NCBI RefSeq assembly: GCF_020181595.1
Contig: NZ_CP084028.1
Location: 2,587,445 to 2,651,444, forward strand
Origin: [Mycobacterium] vasticus
Lineage (GTDB): Bacteria; Actinomycetota; Actinomycetes; Mycobacteriales; Mycobacteriaceae
Direction of reading: 5' to 3'
Length of the DNA: 64,000 nucleotides
Shown: one piece after another, positions 36,908 to 46,268 of the stretch
Position numbering within the stretch: the first letter of the stretch is position 1
Layout of the letters: every line of letters starts with the position of its first letter
Translations under genes and position numbers: made by a program
The notes under the pieces: model-generated
Told to the model about the DNA's origin: nothing
Database searches by the model: none
What the model saw: the letters and a program-made list of their open reading frames with translations, nothing else

Positions 36908-37563
36908 AGCACGATCGCCGTCAGCACCAGGCCGCCGGTCACCGACCACCGCCCGTGCAGCTCGCTCAGCGGCGGGCCGGACAGCGCGGCCGGGTCGATC
37001 AGGATGCGAGAGACGAATCTCCCGCCTGGATCGAAGGTGATGTGGGCGTCCTCGAAGCCCAACCATCGCCTGGTCAGCGGAAACCAGGCCTTGTAGGTGG
37101 CTTCCTTGGCGCAGAACAGGATCCGGTCCCAATGCTGGACGTCCCCCAGCGCGGCGAGCTCGGACCGTTCGGCCGGCAGGCTGATGGCGTTGAGCACTCC
37201 GTCGGGCAGCGTGTCGTGCGGTTCGGCGTCGATGCCCACCGATCGCACTTGCGCGCTGCGGCCCACGACCGCGCCACGGAAGCCCGCGCAGTGCGTCAGG
37301 CTGCCCACCACGCCGTCGGGCCAGCAGGGTTCGCCCTTCTCCCCCTTGAGAATCGGCACCGGCGGTTGGCCGATCTGTTCGAGCGCCAGCCGGGCGCAGT
37401 AGCGCGCCGTGACGAATTCGTTGCGGCGCTTGGCGACCGACCGCGCCACCAGCGGCTCCTCCTCGGGCAGCGGAGCCAGCCCGGGCGGATCGTCGTAGCG
37501 TTCGGCCCACGCCAGCGCATGCCCTGATGCCGGCGTCAGCACGGTGTCCAGCAGCCCGCTCAT
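36904..37563 (-). CDS. pptT: 4'-phosphopantetheinyl transferase PptT
   Basis: 219 residues. Sfp/EntD-type motifs: VGIDAEPHD with the Mg-binding acids, [14 protein letters not shown] with the catalytic Glu/Lys, and GSLTHCAGF. It moves the phosphopantetheine arm from CoA onto carrier proteins of polyketide, mycolate and siderophore synthases; PptT is essential in M. tuberculosis. It overlaps pptH by ATGA and truB by GTGA. Confidence 0.95.
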   Translation of the reverse strand: MSGLLDTVLTPASGHALAWAERYDDPPGLAPLPEEEPLVARSVAKRRNEFVTARYCARLALEQIGQPPVPILKGEKGEPCWPDGVVGSLTHCAGFRGAVVGRSAQVRSVGIDAEPHDTLPDGVLNAISLPAERSELAALGDVQHWDRILFCAKEATYKAWFPLTRRWLGFEDAHITFDPGGRFVSRILIDPAALSGPPLSELHGRWSVTGGLVLTAIVL

Positions 37564-38525
37564 CGGGACTGCCGTTGCCGCAGCCGTTCGGCGAACTTGG
37601 CTCGGGCCGCCAGCATCTCCTCGGTGATGGCGAAGTGGCCACCGAACTCATTGAGGTAGCCCGGCGGGTACTGCGGGTCGGGCAGGATCTGGCGCAGCCA
37701 CCGGTGCGGCTTGCGGCGCTGCCACTCCCGCGGGTAGCCCACCGACACCTCTTCGAAGCGCACCCCGTCGTAGTAGGTGGTGCGCGGGATGTGCAGGTGG
37801 CCGTAGACCGAACACGTCGCGTTGTAGCGGGTGTGCCAGTCGGCGGTCTCGGTGGTGCCGCACCACAGCGAGAACTCCGGATAGAACAGCGCATCGCAGG
37901 GCTGGCGCACCATCGGGAAGTGGTTGACCAGCACCGTGGGCGTCATCCAGTCCAGGTCGTCGAGTCGCTTGCGGGTGGCCTCCACCCGATCGCGGCACCA
38001 GGCGTCCCGGGTGCCGTACGGCTCGGGCGACAGCAGGAACTCGTCGGTGCACACGACGTTGCTCTCCCGCGCGACGGCCAGCCCCTCGGCCTTACTGGTG
38101 GTCCCGGCGGGCAGGAACGTGTAGTCGTACAGCAGGAACAGCGGAACAATGGTGGCCGGTCCGCCCTCCTCGGTCCAGACCGGGAAGGGGTGCTCTGGGG
38201 TGATGACGCCCATCTGGTCACACATGTCGACCAGGTAGTCGTACCGCGAGCGCCCGAAGATCTGCATCGGGTCCTTGGTGGTGGTCCACAGCTCGTGGTT
38301 GCCGGGAACCCAGATCACCTTGGCGAAGCGTTTGCGCAGCAGATCCAGTGCCCAGCGGATCTCATCGGTGCGTTCGGCGACGTCCCCGGCGACGATCAGC
38401 CAGTCGTCACCGGTCGCCGGATGCAGGGACTCGGTGACCGGCTTGTTGCCCATGTGGCCGGTATGCAGGTCGGAGATCGCCCACAGCGTCGGCCCGTGCG
38501 ACGGCGTCGGCTCAGGGGTCCTCAC
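37560..38525 (-). CDS. pptH: Phosphopantetheinyl hydrolase PptH (metallophosphoesterase)
   Basis: 321 residues from GTG 38525. Calcineurin-type two-metal motifs in order: SDLHTGH, AGDVAE, GNHELW, NHFPM and YGHLH. The M. tuberculosis orthologue (Rv2795c) removes phosphopantetheine from carrier proteins, opposing PptT, and its loss alters sensitivity to PptT inhibition. The four-base overlap with pptT couples the two opposing enzymes. A TAGGCT -10 lies 8 bases before the GTG, so it heads the pptH-pptT-truB unit. Confidence 0.93.
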   Translation of the reverse strand: MRTPEPTPSHGPTLWAISDLHTGHMGNKPVTESLHPATGDDWLIVAGDVAERTDEIRWALDLLRKRFAKVIWVPGNHELWTTTKDPMQIFGRSRYDYLVDMCDQMGVITPEHPFPVWTEEGGPATIVPLFLLYDYTFLPAGTTSKAEGLAVARESNVVCTDEFLLSPEPYGTRDAWCRDRVEATRKRLDDLDWMTPTVLVNHFPMVRQPCDALFYPEFSLWCGTTETADWHTRYNATCSVYGHLHIPRTTYYDGVRFEEVSVGYPREWQRRKPHRWLRQILPDPQYPPGYLNEFGGHFAITEEMLAARAKFAERLRQRQSR

Positions 38526-38533
38526 GAGGTTCG

Positions 38534-38539
38534 AGCCTA
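38534..38539 (-). promoter_or_regulatory. -10 element of pptH
   Basis: TAGGCT on the minus strand, 8 bases before GTG 38525; near-leaderless. Confidence 0.5.
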
Positions 38540-38642
38540 GCGGGTGGGGAAAAACTGGAACGTGTTCTCACCTTCCGGGCAGTGGCCGCCACCACAACTT
38601 GTACACTCCCGGCAGATGTCCAGCGGGAACAAGAGGAGTGGC

Positions 38643-39233
38643 ATGCTCACCAAACTGCGCCTGATCACCGCTTTCAGTGCGCTGATCCTGGCTGTCGTCA
38701 TGGTCGGCCAGCAATCCCCGCTCGGCGGTGTGTCCCATGAGATGGGGCCGCACGGCGTGCAACTGCGTTCCACCGCCCTGCCGCTGGCGCCACCGCCCAC
38801 CTCCAGCGACCCGGTCAAACTCACCAACCCGCGCCCGTTCGACGCCTGCGAGGACATCCCCTTCGGCGTCGTCGCCGAGCTGGGGCTGGCCTACACCCCG
38901 CCCAGGCCCGTCGAGGGTGTGCGCTGCGAGTACGACGCCGGCAACTATCAGATGGCAGTCGAGACGTTCATCTGGCGCAGCTACGACGAGAGCATCCCGG
39001 CCGACGCCATCGAGACGAACATCGGGGGACATCGTGCGGCGCAGTTCTGGGTGATGAAGCCCACCGAGTGGAACAACCGCTGGTGGGTCTCGTGCATGGT
39101 GGCGTTCAAGACCAGCTACGGGCTGATCCAGCAGGCGCTGTACTACTCCCCGGTGTACTCCAACCCCGACGTCGACTGCGCCGCCGAGAACCTGATGCGG
39201 GCCCACCAGCTGGCGCCGTACTACAAGTACTGA
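38643..39233 (+). CDS. Secreted DUF3558-like protein
   Basis: 196 residues from ATG 38643, chosen for the GAGGAG ribosome site 6 bases upstream; two longer in-frame starts lack one. A signal-type segment (MLTKLRLITAFSALILAVVMVG) has no lipobox Cys. The mature part has PFDACEDIPFGVVAELGL and VEGVRCEYD, then CMVAF and VDCAAENL, giving four Cys in the order seen in DUF3558 proteins of mycobacteria. Role unknown; probably exposed on the cell surface. A TACACT element (38602-38607) is a possible -10. It is divergent from pptH and 6 bases ahead of the CocE-type hydrolase gene. Confidence 0.72.
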   Translation: MLTKLRLITAFSALILAVVMVGQQSPLGGVSHEMGPHGVQLRSTALPLAPPPTSSDPVKLTNPRPFDACEDIPFGVVAELGLAYTPPRPVEGVRCEYDAGNYQMAVETFIWRSYDESIPADAIETNIGGHRAAQFWVMKPTEWNNRWWVSCMVAFKTSYGLIQQALYYSPVYSNPDVDCAAENLMRAHQLAPYYKY

Positions 39234-39239
39234 TCAGCG

Positions 39240-40853
39240 GTGAGCAGCCCGCGCCGCACCGATGTAATCCTGAACCGGGTACTGCGGCAGCTTCCGCCAC
39301 CCACCACCGGCTACACGGTGCGGCGGGAACGCATCCCGATGCGCGACGACGTGGTCCTGCTTGCCGACCACTACCAGCCGACCGGTGACATCCGGGGCAC
39401 CCTGCTGGTCCGCTGCCCGTACGGGCGGGGTTTCCCGTTCGCACTGGTCTTCGGCCGGATGTACGCCGCGCGCGGCTACCGGGTGATCCTGCAGAGTGTT
39501 CGCGGCACGTTCGGCTCGGGCGGCGAGTTCGAGCCGATGGTCAACGAGGCCGCCGACGGCGCCGACACGGTGGCCTGGATGCGCACCCAGCCCTGGTTCA
39601 CCGGCTCGTTCGGCACCATCGGGCTGTCCTATCTGGGTTTCACCCAGTGGGCGCTGCTGGCTGATCCGCCACCGGAGCTGGCGGCCGCCGTCATCACCGT
39701 CGGGCCACACGATCTGCACCAGTCGACCTGGGGTGTGGGCTCGTTCGCCCTCAACGACTTCCTGGGCTGGAGCCATCTGATGGCCCACCAGGAAGATCGC
39801 CCGAGGCTGCGAGCCGGCCTGCACCAGCTCACCGCCCAGCGCAGGGTGCGCCGGGCGGCGGCCCGGCGGCCCCTGGGTGCGGCCGGGCGGGCACTGCTGG
39901 GCACCGGCTCGCCGTGGTACGAGTCGTGGGTCGAACACCCCGAGGCCGACGACCCGTTCTGGAATGCGCTGCGCCACCCGGACGCGTTGAAGCGCTCCGA
40001 GGTGCCGGTGCTGCTGCTGGGCGGCTGGCAGGACCTGTTCCTGGATCAGACCCTGGACCAGTACCGGGCGCTAAGAGACCGGGACGTCGAGGTGGCGATG
40101 ACCATCGGGCCGTGGACCCACACCCAGATGCTGACGTCCGGCCTGAGCCGGGTCACCTCGGAGTCACTGCAGTGGCTGGACACTCATCTGGCCGGTGCGG
40201 AAACGGCGCCGAGGCCGAGCAGGGTGCGGATCTACTCCGCCGGCCGGGGTTGGCAGGACCGGCCGGACTGGGCACCGGCCGACGCCGCTGACGCGTGGCA
40301 TCTGCAGCCCGGCGGCCTGCTCGGGCAGTCCGCCCCCGACCCGGCGTGCGCGCCGGTCTCGTTTCGGTTCGACCCGACCGACCCGCCGCCCACGATCGGA
40401 GGCCGGCTGCTGTCCGCGGCCGGCGGCTACCGCAACGACAGCAAGCTGGCCCGCCGCAACGACCTGCTCAGCTTCACCAGTGCGGCACTGACCCGTGACC
40501 TCGATGTGTGCGGCGTCCCGGTCGTGGAGTTGGAGCACAGTGCCGACAACGACGACGTCGACGTGTTCGTCCGGGTCAGCGAGGTCAACCCGCGCGGTCG
40601 CTCAGTGAATGTGACCGAGGGTTATCGGCGACTGCACCGGCACACCGGCCCGGTGCGCATCGAATTGGACGCCGTCGCACGACGTTTCGCCGCGGGCTCC
40701 CGGATCCGGGTGGTGATCGGCGGCGGAAACCACCCCCGGTACGCGGTGAACCTGGGCACCGGCGAAGCCCCGATCAGCGGCACCGGGGTGCGGTCCGCGG
40801 TGCACACGGTGGCGTTCGGCGAGTCACGGTTGCTGCTTCCCGTCGGGCGCTAA
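39240..40853 (+). CDS. CocE/NonD-family alpha/beta hydrolase (Rv2800-like)
   Basis: 537 residues from GTG 39240. N-terminal alpha/beta hydrolase with nucleophile Ser130 in TIGLSYLGFTQWA, Asp in GGWQDLFLDQ and His in GPWTHTQ; the C-terminal jelly-roll domain (about 330-537) includes PRYAVNLGTGE. This is the X-Pro dipeptidase/cocaine-esterase superfamily; mycobacterial members act on esters or amides of unknown identity. It starts 6 bases after the secreted DUF3558-like gene and is probably cotranscribed with it. Its stop overlaps the stop of the DUF1802 remnant by 3 bases on the other strand. Confidence 0.88.
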   Translation: MSSPRRTDVILNRVLRQLPPPTTGYTVRRERIPMRDDVVLLADHYQPTGDIRGTLLVRCPYGRGFPFALVFGRMYAARGYRVILQSVRGTFGSGGEFEPMVNEAADGADTVAWMRTQPWFTGSFGTIGLSYLGFTQWALLADPPPELAAAVITVGPHDLHQSTWGVGSFALNDFLGWSHLMAHQEDRPRLRAGLHQLTAQRRVRRAAARRPLGAAGRALLGTGSPWYESWVEHPEADDPFWNALRHPDALKRSEVPVLLLGGWQDLFLDQTLDQYRALRDRDVEVAMTIGPWTHTQMLTSGLSRVTSESLQWLDTHLAGAETAPRPSRVRIYSAGRGWQDRPDWAPADAADAWHLQPGGLLGQSAPDPACAPVSFRFDPTDPPPTIGGRLLSAAGGYRNDSKLARRNDLLSFTSAALTRDLDVCGVPVVELEHSADNDDVDVFVRVSEVNPRGRSVNVTEGYRRLHRHTGPVRIELDAVARRFAAGSRIRVVIGGGNHPRYAVNLGTGEAPISGTGVRSAVHTVAFGESRLLLPVGR

Positions 40854-41409
40854 CTCACCGCGTCACGGACCCGGTCGGCCACCTGTGCCAGCGTCCGGTC
40901 GTCACAGACCGGCGCGGACCGCGCCGGGTGGATCGGAAGGTGCACCCAGCTGGTGCAGCCGGCGCACTCCGGGGTGCGGGTCAGCCACACCGGTTCCAGC
41001 AGTGGCACCGCCTGCACGACCAGCACCGCCAGCCGATGCTTGGGCCGGAAATCCAGCCGATCGGCCCGCACCGACTCGGCGGTCCAGATGTGCAGATCCT
41101 CGATGGCGGCCAGCCCGTCGGGCCGGTTGACCGGCACTGCCGCAACCACTTTGGCCGCCGACCGGACCAGCACCCGATCATCGTCGCAGTCTGCGGCGGC
41201 GGCAGCCAGCAGGTCTCGATGTTGCGGCCGCACCCGCTCGGCATGGCTGTGTGCGACCGTCGGGAACAACAGGAAATCATCGGCCGCCACCGCGAAGCGC
41301 TTCTCGCCATACCGCCCTTGCGCAACAGGACCGACTGCCGACCGGCCAGCAGTGCGTGCACCGCCGCGCCCCACTCCTTGAGGGCGGGTGTGCTCAGAGC
41401 GGCATTCAT
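40850..41409 (-). pseudogene. DUF1802 protein gene with a -1 frameshift
   Basis: The start (ATG 41409, MNAALSTPALKEWGAAVHALLAGRQSVLLRKGG) is in one frame. Near 41310 the sense reading moves to another frame: GEKRFAVAADDFLLFPTVAHSHAERV and on to the stop at 40850. Adding one base in the codon after RKGG would rebuild the usual RKGGI-x-EKRF junction and give 186 residues. The C-terminus has PECAGCTSWVHLP. DUF1802 proteins are of unknown function. A TATCGT -10 element 7 bases before the ATG is intact. Either a real recent mutation or a base missed in sequencing; there is no homopolymer at the spot. Confidence 0.8.
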
Positions 41410-41416
41410 GTAGTCC

Positions 41417-41422
41417 ACGATA
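41417..41422 (-). promoter_or_regulatory. Leaderless -10 element of the DUF1802 gene
   Basis: TATCGT on the minus strand with a 7-base spacer (GGACTAC) to ATG 41409. Confidence 0.55.
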
Positions 41423-41441
41423 GGTACAGCCACACTGACAA

Positions 41442-41486
41442 AACACCCGTCCCGGGCGGCGGTGTGCGCCGCCCGGGACGGGTGTT
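41442..41486 (-). terminator. 20-bp perfect hairpin after the triple-repeat gene
   Basis: Arms 41442-41461 and 41467-41486 are perfect reverse complements around the loop GTGTG. Read on the minus strand, the stem is followed by TTTTGTC (the first two T belong to the arm end), as in an intrinsic terminator, and it begins 10 bases after the stop at 41497. It also lies about 20 bases ahead of the DUF1802 promoter and would insulate that gene. Confidence 0.8.
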
Positions 41487-41496
41487 CTTGTCGCGT

Positions 41497-43098
41497 CTAC
41501 CAGCCCACGAACGCGGCGCCCGGGTCCATCAGCGCCGACGCGTCGAAGCCGCCGAACATCGAGCTCAGGTCGAAGTCCCCGAACGGCGTCACGAACGTGT
41601 CCGTGACGGTGCCGGCGGCCCCGTCGAGGCCCGGGATCGCGGTGTAGATGTTCATGAAGCCACCGCCGAGGTTGAACACGTCGTACACCGAGCCCACCGC
41701 CGGCAGATCCGTGGCGTCTCCACCTGCGGCTGCGGTGACATCGTCAACGACGAACGACGTGCTGGTCAGGCCCAACAGCTGCGTCACGGTCTCCTGCCCG
41801 TGCACGCTGCCCAGCAGTTCGGCGTCCGCACCCGTGCCGTCGTAGATGTTGAAGTCCTGCGACGTCAGCGGCAGTGGGAAATACATGCCACCGAGGTTGA
41901 GGCCGGGCGTACCACCACCGATGTTGAGCAGCGGCAGCGAACCGATCGTCTGGTAGACCGGCGCGAAGCCCTCGGTTGTACTGTCCCCTGACCCGGTGAA
42001 CGGATCGAAGGTGGTGCCGCCGATCGCGAAGGCCTGCTCGCCACCGGCGGCCGTGCCCGCCTGCAGCCCGGTGAACGCGACGCTCGGGTCGAGCGGAGCG
42101 GCCCCGTTGATGCCCGCGAACAGCGAGCTCAGGTCCATGCTGCCGAACGGAGTGAGGAGGGTGTCGGTGACGGTACCGTTCTCGCCCGGAGTGGCGGTGT
42201 AGACATTGGCGAAGCCACCGCCGAAGTTGAACACGTCATACACCGTGCCCAGCGCCGGCAGACCCGCCTCAGTCGGAACACCAAGCGGCGTAGCAACCAC
42301 GAGCTGGGTGTTGGTCATCCCCAGCAGGTTCGTCACGTCCACGCCTGCCGTCATGGTGCCGAGGTTGGCGCCGGTGCCGTCGTAGACGGTGAAGCTCTGC
42401 TGCGCAAGATCGTTCCCGCTAGTTCTCGGATCACCCAGCGATGCGCCGCCGATGGCCAAGAACGGTGCGGCTCCGCCCAGCGCGGGAACCGCGGCGAAAC
42501 CCTCTGTGGCCGAGTCACCGGTTCCGGTGAACGGGTCCAGGGTGTAGCCGCCGATCGCGAAGGCGTCGTCACCGCCGCCGGAGGCACCGGCCTCCAGCGC
42601 GGCAAAGGCATCACCGGGCTGCAGCGGCGCCGAGGCGTCGATACCGGCGAACAGCGAACTCAGATCCATGCTGCCGAACGGCGTTATGAAGGTGTCGGTG
42701 ATGGTGGCCTTGGCGCCGTCGGCTCCCGGGATGGCGCTGTAGACGTTCGCGAAGCCGCCACCGAGATTGAACACGTCGTAGACCGACCCCGATGTCGGGA
42801 GATCCGCAGCCGAACCGCCTGCCGCGGCGGTGACGTCGGTGACGGTGAACTGGGTGTTGGTGAAGCCCGCCAGGTTCGTTACGACCACGCTGGAGTTGAT
42901 GCTGCCCAGATCGGTGCCGTCAGAGCCGTAAATCGCGAAGCTCTGGGGCGCGATCGGCAGCAGGCCGGCGGGGTTGCCGCCGCCCAGCGTCAACAGCGGC
43001 GGAGCGCTGGTGAGCGGGTGAACGAGGTCGAAACCCTCGACGTCAGTTCCTGTGGCATTGCTGAACGGATCAAACGTGTAGCCGCCGACTTGAACGCG
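41497..43098 (-). repeat. Three tandem protein-coding repeats of about 525-540 bases
   Basis: Unit 1 about 42573-43098, unit 2 about 42034-42572, unit 3 41497-42033. Units are clearly homologous at protein level but diverged, so the duplication is old. The best conserved blocks are VYDVFN(L/F)GGGF and TPFGSMDLSSLFAG. The third unit ends DFDLSSMFGGFDASALMDPG. Confidence 0.85.
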
Positions 43099-43229
43099 TC
43101 GGCACCGTCGGCGCTGGGGCCGACAGCCTCGCTCGTGTCGGCCACCGCGAGGGCCGCCTGCAGAAACGCCGCGGCCAGCAATCCACCGCCAGCGGCTAGA
43201 CCTGCGGCTATCAACCGATAATTCATCAT
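41497..43229 (-). pseudogene. Secreted triple-repeat protein gene with a -1 frameshift near its N-terminus
   Basis: ATG 43229 (or 43226) opens a clear signal peptide: MMNYRLIAAGL, a hydrophobic core, then ALAVADTSEAV. At about 43092-43094 the reading must shift by one base, turning ADAFKSAATR into ADAF-QVGGYTFDPF, which matches the start of each later repeat (AFAIGGYTLDPF; AFAIGGTTFDPF). Repaired, the protein has 577 residues: signal peptide plus three repeats of about 175-180 residues. Each repeat has GDSxTEGF, an IYDGTG-type segment, VYDVFNLGGGFxNVYTAIPG and TPFGSMDLSSLFAG. Composition is Gly, Ala, Asp, Thr, Phe rich with no Cys and few basic residues. No family recognised. As sequenced it would not be exported unless the shift is an error or bypassed. 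Confidence 0.75.
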
Positions 43230-43503
43230 TCAATGACTCCCAGTCCATGCGCTATCAAAAGTCCGTGCCCCACGGCGCTCCAACACCGTCGCGTGACACC
43301 CGCAACAACCTGCAGAACCCTACCCATGAGTAACCTGAATGTATAGAGAGGCTCGACAAAAATTTTTCTTTTTTCTGTCGATTGTCGGAAATCTGTAATG
43401 ACGTCCACATAAATGGACTTGGCAGGGCTCACGAGCGCAGCCGCGGGATGACACGGCAGGGTCCGGCGCCGATCGTCGCCGTCGAGCGCGATGTCGGCAG
43501 ATC
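43230..43503. other. AT-rich intergenic region between dinF and the triple-repeat gene (274 bases)
   Basis: No gene seen. Bases about 43330-43425 are strikingly AT-rich for this genome, with an A/T run at 43358-43375 flanked by CGACA and TGTCG (43353-43380). A GTCCA-n6-TGGAC inverted repeat lies near 43404-43420. A TATACA-type -10 for the repeat gene may lie at 43340-43345 (minus strand), which would give a leader of about 100 bases. Confidence 0.4.
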
Positions 43504-44811
43504 CTATGGGTGGGCGGCCTGAACCCATCGCCCCGACAGCGCGCGCCACCCGACGAACACCAATCGCAGGACGATGAACGTGGTCAGCCCCGACCAGATC
43601 CCGGCCAGTCCCCAGTGCAGGATCAACGCCAGCCAGGTCAGCGGGAGGAAGCCGACCAGCGCGCTGATCACCGTGGCGGTCCGCATGAACGCTGCGTCGC
43701 CGGCACCGATCAGCACGCCATCGAGGGCGAAAACGATTCCGGCAAGGGGTAATTGGGCGACCAGGAACCACCACGGAACGCTCACCGCGGCCAGCACCGC
43801 GGCATCTGTGGTGAACAGTCCCGGAATCACGGCCGCGCCGGTGGCCAGCAACGCAGCCAGCAGCGCGGCGGCCGCCGTGGAGACTACCGTCACCCGCTCG
43901 GCCACCGACTTGGCCCGGGCGCCATCGCCGGCGCCCAGCGCCGCACCGACCAGGGCCTGCGCGGCGATGGCCAGCGAATCGAGCACCAAGGCCAGAAACG
44001 TCCACAGCTGCAACACGATCTGGTGCGCTCCCAGGGCTGCGGCCCCGAATCGCGCGGCGACGGCGGCCGCCGAGACGAAGCAGGCCTGAAAGGCCAGTGA
44101 CCGCACGATCAGGTCGCGCCCCATCCTCAGTTGCGCCCGCAGTACCGCCTTGTCCAGCCCCAGTGGTGCCCGCTCGGAACGCAGCGCACCCAGGAACAGC
44201 AGCCCGGCCAGCCACTGACCCGCGCAGTTTGCCACCGCCGAGCCGGTCAGGCCCATGCGCGGCATACCCAGGAGTCCGAAGACCAGCAGCGGGCACAGCA
44301 GAGCCGAAAGGGCAAAGCCCACAACCACATAGCGTTGTGGCCGCACAGTGTCCTGCACCCCGCGCAGCCACCCGTTGCCCGCCAATGAGACCAGGATCGC
44401 CGGGGCACCGAGGATGGCAACCCGCAACCACGGCAGGGCCGCGTACGCGATGTCTTCACTGCCGGCGACGGCCCCCACCAACGGCGCCGCCCCGAGCTCT
44501 ACGACGACGACCACCACAACACCGAGGCCGAGCGCCAGCCAGGTCGCCTGGACGCCTTCGGCGACGGCGGCGCGCCGATCCCCCGCACCGAAGTGACGCG
44601 CCGAGCGTGCGGTGGTGCCGTAGGACAGGAAGGTGGCCTGCGAGGCGACCAGACCCAGCACCAGCCCGCCGATGGCCAGCCCGGCCAGCCCCTGCGCGCC
44701 GAGCCGTCCGACGACCGCGGTGTCGAACAGCAGGTACAGCGGCTCGGCGGCCAGCACCACCAGCGCCGGGAAGGCCAGCGCCGCGATCTGGCGGTATCCG
44801 CTCGTAGGCAT
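43504..44811 (-). CDS. dinF: MATE-family membrane exporter DinF
   Basis: 435 residues from ATG 44811; a GTG two codons upstream overlaps the nrnA stop as GTGA and is also possible. Twelve predicted membrane helices. MATE/DinF features are ALAFPALVVLAAEPLYLLFDTAVVGRLG at the start, GNGWLRGVQDT between helices, and AVANCAGQWLAG. Such proteins export cationic drugs or metabolites using an ion gradient. Position after nrnA matches Rv2836c. Confidence 0.92.
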   Translation of the reverse strand: MPTSGYRQIAALAFPALVVLAAEPLYLLFDTAVVGRLGAQGLAGLAIGGLVLGLVASQATFLSYGTTARSARHFGAGDRRAAVAEGVQATWLALGLGVVVVVVVELGAAPLVGAVAGSEDIAYAALPWLRVAILGAPAILVSLAGNGWLRGVQDTVRPQRYVVVGFALSALLCPLLVFGLLGMPRMGLTGSAVANCAGQWLAGLLFLGALRSERAPLGLDKAVLRAQLRMGRDLIVRSLAFQACFVSAAAVAARFGAAALGAHQIVLQLWTFLALVLDSLAIAAQALVGAALGAGDGARAKSVAERVTVVSTAAAALLAALLATGAAVIPGLFTTDAAVLAAVSVPWWFLVAQLPLAGIVFALDGVLIGAGDAAFMRTATVISALVGFLPLTWLALILHWGLAGIWSGLTTFIVLRLVFVGWRALSGRWVQAAHP

Positions 44812-44813
44812 CG

Positions 44814-46266
<1,453 letters not shown>

Positions 46267-46268
46267 GG

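Noticed and set aside
40850..43503. Possible CRISPR array, because M. tuberculosis has its CRISPR locus at this syntenic place
   Set aside because: No short direct repeats with unique spacers and no cas genes; the repeats found are 525-540 bases long and protein-coding.
43226..44431. Minus-strand frame of 401 codons overlapping dinF and the upstream gap
   Set aside because: Arg/Gly-rich shadow of the MATE gene, which has clear membrane helices in its own frame.
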